64,000 bases of DNA from Larus michahellis (lineage: Eukaryota; Chordata; Aves; Charadriiformes; Laridae), in NCBI RefSeq assembly GCF_964199755.1, contig NC_133903.1:5287001-5351000 (forward strand), given 5' to 3'. Under the pieces are notes generated by a model. The model saw nothing but the letters and a program-made list of their open reading frames with translations. It was not told the origin of the DNA and made no database searches. This document shows, piece by piece, positions 13,501-25,500 of this stretch; position 1 is the first letter of the stretch; each line of letters opens with the position of its first letter. Both the position numbers and the translations under genes were made by a program.

Positions 13501-16500
13501 TTTCCTTGGAGAAGACCAAACAAGATTCGAAGCTGGAAGAGCAGCAGCTGCCGCCCCCGCCGAGCCCGCCCAGCCCCAGCACCCCGAACAACAGGTACAG
13601 TTATCCCAAATCGCCCTCGCAGGAGCATGCCCAGCCCTTTCCTTCCCCAGGTACCCGATCAGGCGACCGAATGATTCACAGCTTCTCTCTGAACTCCTTG
13701 GACTCGAAGAGCAGTTGCCCCATGCACAAGGACTCCAGCAGCAGAGATGTAGGAAGGGGAGCTGAAAAATCGGGGCGTCCCCTTTCTTTTAAAGCCAGCC
13801 GGCAATACACCACCCTGGCCGACGTTCCCAAGGCCATTAGGATCAGTAATCGTGAGGCCTTCCAGGTGGAGAGGAAGCGGCTAGAGCGGAGAACCCGGGC
13901 CCGTAGCCCTGGGAGAGAAGAAGTGGCCCGGCTCTTTGGCAATGAGAGAAGGTAAGGGATGAGTGGCTAATCTCCTCCTTGCATGCTTGCCACAGCAGCG
14001 AGAGTGGGTCCCTGCCACGGCCCTGGACGGAGCAGGCGCTGTTTGCAGGATGAAGCCCCTTTGTATTCCAGTTGTCCTGGGTTTAGGGATGCCCATCCAC
14101 AGCGACCAGGCCATGGGATGTCCTCAGTAGTGCCAGCGGGCAGGTGTCACCCTGCCTGGCTGCTCTGGGGGCAGCTGGCTGAGGTGGGTGACGTTCGGTG
14201 GCTGTATTGGCAAGGAAGCCCACCCTCCCCGTCCCCTCCCCGGCACGGCACACGCTGGCAGCTGGCACCATTAATTAGGTTAGCTCTCTAAATGGTGTTA
14301 GTGCCGGGCGCGTTACGCAACTGCCTAATGAGCTGAGAGAGGTTTCAAAATGTCACGGCATTAATCTGGGAGAGGAGAGGCGGGTGCAGCGCCGAGGCAG
14401 GGCGCAGCGGGCTGCAAAACAGCTTAGTGCGGAGGAGGACGGGGAGGGTGTCCACACGCCCGCCTGCGCCGTGCACCGGCGTGCCTGCTGCTCTCCGGGC
14501 GAGGCCAAGGATGGGCTCGACTTGCCCTGGGAGAGACGCATTTGTGCGGCGAGGGCAGCAGAGCAAACCGGGAGACAAGCCCCGGGCGAGAGGGCCGCCT
14601 GCCAGTCTGATTTTCTTGCCCTGGTTTTCCTCCAGGCATGTTCTCTCTCGCACGGTTTCAGCAAGAGCTTCTTCTCCGTTTCTTCCCAGCCCCTAAAGGA
14701 CTGTTTTCCAGCCTGGCTTCCGAGAGCTGGGAGCGGGGCTGGGAAGCACGGCGCAACTTTGTGCCGGTGCTGCCGGTTGGCAGGAGGATCCCAAACCCAG
14801 CCCAGCTCCGGCAGCGTGCGCAGCGAGTGCTGGACTGGGAATAAAGGAGAAGAGCGTGGGTTTGGCTTTCTCTGCCTTGGGAACTGGGTATTCCCTAGGA
14901 TGGAAGAGAAGGATGCCACACGGGTCCCTTGGCTACCCCGGCTGGGGACGGGGCTGAGGAAGGGCTGGTGGCGGCTGGTGTGCAGGCTGAACTGGTGCAG
15001 TGTTGTTGGCTCAGGTGTGGGTGAGATCATGTCCCTGCTGGGTTTTCTTGCACAGGACGCCCTGGCCAGTGCCTGCCCCAGCATGAGAGGACAGCATGTT
15101 CCTCTGGTGCCGACAGTCCCTTGCTCCAGCCCTGCGGGTATCCTGCAGCACTGGGATCCAGCACGGAGCTGGGATGTGCCAGCCGAGGACAGGGAGGAGC
15201 AGATTTACAGGCAGATAACAGGGCCCAGGAGAGGATGCTGCTGCCAGAGACTGTCCTTTTTTCATGTCAGCCCCACTCATTGCCGGCTGGCGGGTGCCTT
15301 TTCCCAGGGAAAGTCTGTTTTTCCCAGCCCAGCTGGGCTTCTGGGGCTGTTAACAGGTTTTTATTGCTTTATCAGTATTGGCAAAAATTCCCCTGTGTCA
15401 GCCCAGGGCCTTTATCAGAGCAGGACGGGTGTAGGGAGAGGAGCGAGCGCTGCACCAGGCGTCGGGGTCTTGCTGCCCCATAGGGGTGAGCCTGGTCCAG
15501 CATTTGGGAGTGGGGTGATGGCAGAGAATAGGGCGAGGGGTCCCCATCTGCTGGAGAGTTTGGCTGGGGATCGCAGCCTGTGGCGCCGGACGAGTGTGCT
15601 GTGAGCAGGGACAAGCGGCGTTTAGGGATGGGGACGTTTGTTTTCTCCTCCAGTAACCTGGGAATTGGCCCATACGGGTGGCATGGGTGGAGAGACCGTG
15701 TGTCCCGGAGCTTGGGTGGACTCAGCAGGGCATGGAGAGACAATCCCGCGTCGCACCAGAGAATTAACATTCGCCAGCACCCTGCTCAGCTTGGCTTGGC
15801 TGCTTTTTAAATTTGAGTTTACTTAGTTCACGTATCCCTCTCATTTTTCTCCTCCAAGCTCAGGCTGTGCTGTTTGAGGTTGGGCAAATACAATAACTCA
15901 CTTCTGTGCTGCGGGGTCAGATTTTTCCCCCAGGTTTAACACCATTTCTAAGAATCTTTCTCAGTAACCCACTAACACTTGCGGGAACGCTTGCCTGAAA
16001 TCGCTTGCCTACATGCCAACCCCATAGCCGCCAGCCGGGCATCGTTCAGATCGGCCTTTCATCTCTCAGTGCAGCCAGGTGAACTTGCTCTGATTCTGTT
16101 GGTATTTTCAGCTCTTCTTCCCGTTTCCCATTTACCCACCGTAAATCAGTGTGAGTGTCAGAGCTATGGATGAAAAAGAATTATTTTAGGTACCCAGTGC
16201 TGCATTCTGAGTGACGCACCTCTAGGCTTAGCTCCAGATAAAGCTGTTTTTCAGGCTCCTTGTCCTGTTTCCTTGTAGTAAGAGATATTACATGACTTAT
16301 GTCCAGGGCTGCGCTGGAAATTTTCCATGTTGACCATTTATACCTGACGCTAACTCCACGCCCTATGCCGCCGTCTGAGCTCACAGCTGCTCAGAAACAT
16401 GAATCAGAAAAAAAAGAGATAATCTCCATGATTTTGGCGGAGCGGCGGAGTGCGAGTTCCCTCTGCTGGCACACGGGGCCGGCACCATGCTGCCGGCGCT

Positions 16501-19500
16501 GCGCAGGGGACCCCCAACGGGCTGGGGGAGAGGGTCTGTGTCTGGAGAGGTCGAGCCGAGCCTCCGGTCTCCCATGTCAGACCCATCCCTAGGGCAAAAG
16601 AACAGGAGCAGATCTTTGGAAACCCCATGGATAAACCTTGAAGCCTGTATTGCACGCAAAATCACAGCGGAGAGGGCTGCAGGGACAGCCGTGGATGCTG
16701 ATCCCCGTATTCCAGCGGGGCCCTGCAGCTGCGGGGATAAATCCTGGCACATCTCAGGAAGGTGTCAGCAGCTTTGGGAAGGAGACCACCATCGGGTGGG
16801 CAGTCCTTGGGGTGCAGAGACTTGGAGCCCTCTCCTCTGGGTGTGCGGCTGCGGGTCTGCGGGTCTCACTCGCCTCCTTCTGCTCCCTGGGGAACACTGG
16901 GAATTCTGGTTGGCAAACTTGGCTTTTCTTGCACACTTCCAGGGCTGCAGCCTGTAAAACCGCGGCTTTCCTGGTTGACCCCACATTCTGCTCACACTGG
17001 CAAGAGTCCGCCGTGGCGTCTGCCGGATCCGCTGTAGGAGCGCGGTCAGGGGGCTGAGGAGTATTTCTAGCCTCAATAAATAGCAGAGCTGCCTGAAATT
17101 GCTTAAAAAACTTTTCTTTCTCAAATTCTTTCTCTGGAGCTTCTTGAGATGTAAGGCTCTGCTCTGAATGCTGCTTCTACCCCTAGAGAGGAGTGCCTGC
17201 TCTCCCAAATATAGTTGGTTTTTTTCCTTGTATAACTATCCTTTTCTATTTTTCTGGACCTTTTGGGGAAATTCCTCTTCCTTTTCCTGACACTCACTGT
17301 CTTTCTTGCTGCTAAATAATGAATGAATCCAAGGAAAACAAGCCCTTTCTTCCAATCAAAGAAAATCACTTTAACGATAGCTTGTGCTGGTCTTTAGAGC
17401 TTTCCTTCCCACCGCACGCACCCCTCCACCTAACAGCCGAGGTCTGCAGCTCGGGTTTAGTGGCCTGGAAAAGATTAACAGCCTGCATGGCCGAGGAACT
17501 CCTTGGGATGAGCTTTGTAGTTGAGAAAGCACTAAATGGCACCGCAGCTCTTAAAACGCTTCTTCGAACCTGTCCGCAGCCTTGTTTTGTCAACGCGGAG
17601 CTGCTGGTCAGAGGGAGCAGCTCCTCGGCGCGGTGGGGAGGAGAGGAGAGCCCGTCCCCTCCCCATCCCCCCAGGATCTCTAGCAGTAACCTCTCCGAAA
17701 TGTTGAGCTAACGGGAAAAAAAAAAAACCCCGATTCTTTCCTGTAATCCGGATGATATTAACCCTTGGGGCTGTGATTTGGTTGCAGTGATTTATTTTTC
17801 TCCTCCCTTTTTCAATGACGAATTACTGGAATGATTTTGATTTTGTTTTGTATGTAGATGCAGATATATAATTTCCTCTTCTGTTCATTCATTTTCCAGC
17901 CTTGTTTTCTTCCAGGTCTTGTTGCTCTCCACCTTCTCCTGCTGTGTTGCTGTGTGACGTGTCCGCCTTTACTTCGCCTGCTTCGCTACCATCTCATCTC
18001 AAATCTCAAGCCGTAGAACAACCTGGTGGTGCAGCCCCTTTCATGAGAAATCAACCTGCTTTTGATTTTGTTTTACGTTTCTTTGGTTGGGTTTTTTTTT
18101 TGTTTTTTTTTTTTTTTCCCCCCCTCCTGATTTGTTTTAATTCAGGCCTTCACCTAATAGGGCACAGACAATGTTAATTCATGGACCTCTTACTCCCTCC
18201 TAAACTGAGACTCAGAGAAGGCTGGGCCAGTGTATAAAGGGTTAAAAAATTGCGACTCCAAAACAGTTCCCCTTCTGTTGGTGAACGGAGGATGTGGATT
18301 TATGCTCCGCAGGCTGGTTTATGTGACCGGACGTCTCGTGAGCAGAACATCCCAGGGGGACTGGGAGCTCTGCACGAGCCCGGGATCCGCCTGCTCCCAC
18401 TCCGCAAACTGGGAGGTAGCAGATGTCCCGTAAAAACATCAGAGACATTTGAATTTTACAAAGCAAAGTCTTCCCCATCGCGTTTGTCCCTTCCTCTTTG
18501 GTTGCGGGCTTCAGCGCCCGGTCCTGGCAGCCTGGCTCTGAGCAGCAGTGTGTGGGGGGGTCCCCACCCCGCCGGGGGACGTGATGTGCTCAGACCGTTC
18601 GTCTCATTTACGGAATTTGGTGCAAATGTTGGTTGAAAACTGAACATCTCATGTTTTTTTGAGTCCTTAACCTGCTGTTCCTTTTTGTGGGAAGTGTTAA
18701 AAATGTTTTCTTTTGGATAACCTGTTTCCTTCATGTGGTTGCCATTGTGATTTTCACGCACGTTAGAGGTTCACACGGAGCAAGCAGCCCCGAGTTTAGA
18801 AGTGGCACGTGTGGGTCCAAATTTTATGTCAAGAACCCAGCCAGATTGAGCTTTTTGGGGAAAAGCTCGAAATTGAGCTTCAAACCTCACAGCTTGGAGC
18901 TTAGCTGGCGTGTGCTGGTAGCGGGTTATTGCTTCACGTTCCCAGGTTTTGGTTAAAGACCTGAGGTTGATACTTGCCCGAACCCCCGGGCATGCAAACT
19001 TAGACACCAGCAGGTCCTTTGAAAATTCCAGTATTTCCTCTCCTGTGGGTCAGCGAGCAGCTTTTCATGCTGAAACGGCGCTTTTAATTCCACCTGCAAA
19101 GGCCTGTTGTTTGCTCGGTCTTAGGATCATCCCATTTGGGTTTGGTCCGGGGTTGGCTCCTGCTCCATCCACATTTCTTCATAGTTCTCTGTCCTCGGAG
19201 ACATGCGTGCCACGGTGCGATGGGCCACGGGGTTGGTGTCTGAGAGCCCAAGTTGTGCTCCCTGCTGTCCATACCGGATTTGCAGACCAGTTTGAGAGGA
19301 GGGTAGAGCCCTGGGGTTTTGTCGGGGATCCCTGCAGTGCCCGGACAGGGTGTTCCTCATCTCCTCCTGCCTCTTCAGCAAATGCACCCTGCGAGCCAGA
19401 CCCGTTGTCTGGAGGCACCCACGGACACTCCTCACGCAGTACGATCCTGGGGACGTTACCCTTGTGGGGCTGAGTTTTTGCAGGGTATCTATTGCTGAGA

Positions 19501-22500
19501 ACACGTAGGGTGACCTGGAGGTACCCGTTACCTCTGCACCCCAGCTTGGTCTGATGTGGCTCTGCTCTGTGGCCCGGGGCGCAGTCGATGGCTGCAGCGC
19601 TAGGGAGTAAAGATAAACCTTAAACCAAAGCTGCTCAATAATCCCCGCTTCTCAAAGGGCCGTCAAATTTACAAGTAAACAGATATTGCTGGTTTTGCAA
19701 GGGTTTTCTAGATATTTGGGAAGATATTATTTTTGTGGAGCTGAGTAGCGTGAGGTTTTTCCCTACTTTGGCTGCAGGTAAAACGGCGCGTGTCAGACCG
19801 GGGCGTTTTGCCCTGGATTTGTGCACACCAGAGCATGCAGAGAAACAGGGACCAAAAGCCCGGTGCGCGTGAACGCTGTGTCGAGCAATTCTGCAGCCTG
19901 AAATTTGTGGGATTGTACAGCTCAGCGCGGTTGCTGTTCCTGTGCTTAAACCGGCTCTGGTTTCCCCTTTCTCTCTGTTTTCCAGACGATCCCAGGTAAT
20001 TGAAAAATTTGAAGCATTAGATATTGAGAACGCGGAGCACATGGAAACGAACGTGTCGGCCAGTGCTGCCCTTTCCAGTGAGACGCGGCAGGGCAGGAGC
20101 GAGAAGAGGGTTTTCCCGCGGAAACGGGTAAGCCGAGGTCTCGTGATGGGGTTTGGAGGATGGCACCTGGGCTCCGGCAGCCCAGGACAGAGGGGTTAGC
20201 TATAGGGTTCAGCTGTAGGGTTCAGCTCCAGGGATTGTCCCTGTGTGGAGCAGGGGATCAGGAGTCGCAGGCGGGCTCTTGCAGGAGCCAAACCGCCGTG
20301 TGCGCTCAGTCGGTGCAGTTTGCTGCTTGCCGCTCTGCTCCCTTGGCCCGGCTGCAGAGCGGAGTGGAAAATCAGGCTGTCTCCTCTCCTTCCTCCCACA
20401 TAGAAAGAGGGAAACTTCAGATCTGGCATGGCAGGACACATCAGGATGGAGTGAAGTAACAAAAGATGCAGACAGTCTTGAGAGTCCCAGATACGCTTAG
20501 ATATATCGGGAACAAATTAATGCCTGAGAGGACCAAAAAAAGTGTATTGCCAATGAAATGACACTTGTTCTGAGCCCGAGATGCCCCTTAAATATGTGGA
20601 TTTTTATGCCATGAGCCAAGAGAGTGGGACTCACCGTCCTAGTTCCTGCGCTGATCTGGGCTAACCTTGTTTACACAGGACTTCACTTGCGAAGGCGCAG
20701 CTGTGGGCTCCATCCTGGATGTGTCTGCGTCTCCTCTGTCCCCGCATCGCCGGGCAAAGTCGCTGGACAGAAGGTCCACCGAGTCCTCTATGACGGTGAG
20801 CCACCATGGCCGTGTCCTCTGCCTTGGGGGAGGACGTGAGAGGCCCTTGCCAGGCAGGTCCAGTGAAAACTGAACTGTCTGCTGCTTTCCCCGTAGCCAG
20901 CACGTAGGACATAGGATACGCTTGGGTTAGGAGCAGGTTTCAGTGATTTGGCTTCACACTTGACACTTGGCGTGTTAAGGGGAGCTAACACATGGCCTAG
21001 TTTTCTAATGCCGCTTCCGTGATGTTTATGCAGTTGCAAGTGGGCGTGAGTGGGACGAAGGCTGCGAGGAAGGGCTGAACCGGCCCTCCTGCGCTTTCCT
21101 CCCTTTGCATATTTCAAATGCTCACCAGACCTGGAGGCAAACAGTACAGAACAAACACAAAAACGCTCTCTTCTTACTCACCACCCTTCTGTCGGAACAA
21201 AATAAATACACTTGCCAATCTCTCAAAAAGATTACACAGCCATTGTAAATACGAGCTGTGTTTTCTTGTGGGTAGACAGCTTCTATTCAAGGACTTCTCA
21301 GAAGAATTCAGTAGCTTAGTGTTTCTGTAGTAGCTTTTCCTGTAGACTTGAGAACCACAAGAGTGATTTTTAAATTCTTGGTAGTAATAAAAAGGTGCAA
21401 GAAGTGCACATTAAGTGACGATGCACGTCCTCTGATGAAGGCAAGAAAATCATGCAGTCAGTGGGAAGAAAACCTTTTCCTTGCACTAAATACACCTTTC
21501 TTGTGCCACTCCTGCTATGAAACCTGCACACCTGCAGGCTTGCAGCTGTGATTGCAAGAGTCTCCCCTGCCCATCGGGTTCACTGTGTCAGATCAGATCG
21601 GTTATCCGTCAGGATGAAAAGCGGGGAGAATTCATCCCTTGTTAGGCTCAGTTGGTTACAGCAGAGCTGTGGCTTGCACTGTGTGGGTTATCTCTTCCAT
21701 CAAGTGCTTCATCTCGGTTTTTTTTGGTTTCTAATGTGTTCACACGTCAGTAGCAGCTAGTCTCAAACTTTTCGTGCTTCAGCAGCTTTGCAGCTTTGGG
21801 CAAAGTCTGTGCTCTCCTGCCTGCCGAGCACTCGGAGGAAAGCAGAGGGGTTTCCGTGGAGGAGCGGGACGTGCAGGACAAACCTTCCCGCTCCGGGTGC
21901 TTCTATAGTGTCTCGCTGCAGTGGTTTTATTGCCTGCAGCCACATCGCAGCCAGGGCTGCTCAGGCCGGCATCTGTCCGCCCCCTCCTCCCATTCTCTAG
22001 GCGTTTGGGAAGGGCAAGGTGGCATTTACTCGCCCCTGTGTTTTTGTGGAGCGGGGCTGGGTTCCCGCCACCGTGGCAGCGCCCAAATGTGGGTTGTGCC
22101 ATCCCACAGCATAAATTTGATGGAATAGGCTTCCAGACCCCAATTTTCCATTGCTCCCTTTGCTGTGGCCCGTTTCAGATGCTACGGCTGCATTTCCCGC
22201 ACAGTTCTCCTTTCCTCCTCCACTCTGCAGCACGTGGAGCAGCTGGAGGAGCTCAGCCTCGAGGGAGCCAAGGCATTCCCACCACATCCTTCCCTGCAAA
22301 GGGCTGGCGGGAGTTAATCCCGCACTGTCACGGTTGCTTTTCTCAGAGCTTCAAGACCCCCATGCACCCGCTTTGGAGGAAAGAGCATGTTGGTGTTTGG
22401 GTGGTGCAGTGCTGGGATTCCCTGTATTTCCAGCCTTGGGAACTCAGCCTTGTTTTGAACCCTGCAGCATCAATAGCACATAGCTTTTCTTTCGTAATAT

Positions 22501-25500
22501 ATAATAGAAGGACAAAACTGCCTGCAGTCTTGCTAATTCCTTGCTTCTCCTTCCTCTGTAATGCTGGTGTTGCAGTAGGAAATTACAAGAGAAATGCAAG
22601 GAAAGGGACAGCCTGAATAGACCATACAGCAGGTCTGTGTTCTGCCTGGGAGCAAATGTTTAGCTCCACGCAATATAATGATCTGATTTAACTGTTGCTG
22701 GTCTCTTTTATTTCTGCGCTGTGTTGTATCAAGCCACTGCTGTTGCCTGCTCCCCGGCTGGGCACGGACGCTTCCACCCCCGCCTCTGATCGCCTCTCTC
22801 CTTTCTTGCAGCCCGACCTGCTGAACTTCAAGAAGGGCTGGTTGACAAAGCAGTATGAGGACGGGCAGGTGAGTCCGGGGGAAGCTCTGACCTTCGTGTT
22901 GGTCTTCCGTGCCGCAGTCAATCCCAGTTTCTGGCAGCCGACATTCATTCCAATGTCCCGGCTGTGCAGACTGTGCATGGGGCTGCTCTTGGTGGTAACG
23001 AAGCCCCAATGTCCTTGCCGGGTAGATCAGCATGGGCCCTGCTCCAGATGGGAGAAACCAGATGTTGGGCAGAGCAGCGACGGGGAATTGGTACAGGCGG
23101 CAGTGGTTGTGTTCGAGCCCTGTGCAAACGGTGTTTGTCTCGGAGCGGGAATAGCTGGTGTTCTGTCCTGGGGAGGTTTCAAAGCCCCACAGCTGGGGAT
23201 TGTATCCTGGGTTTCTAGGGAGCTGGGGCAGCTTGGATAGCAGCACTGGTTTCGTGTTCCCGTTCTCTATTAGTCTCATCTCCCTTGTGACCCAGCAGCC
23301 TCTTTGGCATCAGTAATGAGCCTCGGATAAAGTCTCCTGAGCTCCGGGGAAATGGCAAGGCCAAGAAAGAAATAAACGCCTCTGAGTTGGCACTCAGGGA
23401 AGCAGCCGCTGCCACTTTCCTCCTGTCCGTTCCTGGAGGGATGTGGGACATGCTGCTCTTGGACCCTTAGAGATGCGCACTGATGCAGCATGGGTGCCCG
23501 TGGCTGTTTGTCCCTTCCCTGGATTTCCTTCCCTCCCGCTCAGCCTGTCAAGGGAAAATGAAGGCGACTCGCCCACGGCTGTGAGCGCCGTGTCCTGGGC
23601 TCTGCTGCGGGTACCTGCTGGTGTGTTGGGCCCTGGGGCACGTCTGTAGGTAGCCAGAGGGGGAATCGGCTGCCGGAGCGAGTGCTTTGTTAACTGAAAG
23701 CTGCCTTGGGTAAGCCTCTGCCTCGCTGGGAGCGTGCAGAAGGTGTATTTGTATAGAGCAAGGGCCAGGAATAGGCTCCAACTCAATTTCTAGATACTGC
23801 AGATAAAACATGAATGTTTTACTGCTTTTTTTTATTAAAAAATGGTCCCTCCAAGGCTTTAAGTGCAGCCACTAAAAGCATCGTCCTGCCAGTGGAGCTA
23901 ATGGGAAGGCTCCGACTGCCCCTGTGGCTCTCACGGTGTTTCACCGTCACACGCAGGGTTGGTGCCGCTGAGGGTCCGGCTCTCTGCCGGTGCAGCAGCG
24001 CTGGGGAAATCAGGGTCCTGGTGGGGCAAACCATCACGGTGGGCCTTGCATCGCTGCCTGTTCGGGTTTCCCCTTCCCCCCAGGAGGGCTTCTCGGCAAA
24101 GCCGAGTGTGGAGCTGGGAGGGGAGAGGCTGCGAGCTGCCTCTGCCGGGTGACCTGTGACGAGCTGCCCAAGCTCCTCTGGCGGGGAAGGAGCAGGATTG
24201 TAACTGCCCCATCTTGGTTGTTTCCTAGTGGAAGAAGCACTGGTTTGTGCTGACCGACCAGAGCCTGAGATACTACCGGGATTCTGTGGCGGAGGAGGTA
24301 AATGTCTTCCCCATCGGCGTCCAGGGGGAGCCCCAGGTGCTCCCAAACTGGCCGTGGCAGGTTGTCTTTGCAGATGCCAAGGTCCTAGAGCATTGCTCTT
24401 CAGGACTTTGTGCTTCTTGAGGACCTGCTGCGTGCTTCCCTGCGAGCCCACCGTGCTTTGGGGTTGCAAAACGTTATGGCTTATTTTACCTCTTCCCTCT
24501 CCAGGCAGCTGACCTGGATGGAGAAATCGATTTATCCACGTGCTATGATGTTACTGAGTACCCGGTTCAGCGAAACTACGGCTTCCAGATCCACGTAAGT
24601 AAAAAGTGGGGAGGAGGAAGAGTCTGGCTGCGGGACGACGGATGGGACTGCTCATACCTAAGCTGCTGCTTGAGGATGCTCATCTGTGGCGAGGGAAACA
24701 CCTAAAAGAGGCTGCCCTGCATCCCCTGCTGCGCTCCGGAAAGCTGTCGCCTTGGGTCTAAGAGACAGTTTTTTGGTTTCCAAAAAGTGTAGGGGAAAGG
24801 GAAGGTTTTGTCTCAGGCTGAGGGTCTCAGCTGTGGCAACATCAGCCTGATGACTGAGAAATGTTCATTCCCACCGGGAGCCTGCTGGGCGATGGAGGGG
24901 CTGGGTGCGACCTCCGCGTGGCCGGCAAGCAGTGCCCGGGGCTGGGTGCTGGGTGGTATTGGGGGGTGTGGGAAGGTGCTGGTGGGTGCAATCAGCTGCT
25001 TTGAGCCAGTTCCTCCTCTCTCCCTAGACAAAGGAAGGGGAATTCACCCTCTCTGCCATGACGTCGGGCATTCGCCGCAACTGGATCCAGACCATCATGA
25101 AGCACGTTCGCCCCACCACGGCTCCCGATGTAACAAGGTAAAGGGGGGAGTTTGGCAGCCCCTGCAGTGTCTGGTTTGCTGTGCTGGAGTAACTCTTCCG
25201 TTATGCCCTTTCTTTCCTCTTTCTGAGCCTGTCCGCTCCTGGAAGCCGCGGCTCTTTCTCACATCACTCTCTCTGGGCTTAATTTGGATACGCTTTGTGG
25301 GGATGCTGATAGGCTGAGTTACTCTTACGCGCGCAGATTTCAAAGAGGGTTGAAAAATGTGGCTTTAATTTGTGCATAGGAATATGAAATACTGTTCCTA
25401 TATCAAGGCTCCTCTGGATTCCCACCAGGTATTGTGAAACCACTTGGATTCAGTTGTGCTGGGTTCCCCCTTTCCTCTGGCTACTGTTCAGCACGAGCTG

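Noticed and set aside
14384-15604. 406-codon open frame on the + strand in an MPRIP intron
   Set aside because: Composition follows the GC-rich background, there is no recognisable domain, and no splice sites make it join MPRIP in phase. Read as chance.
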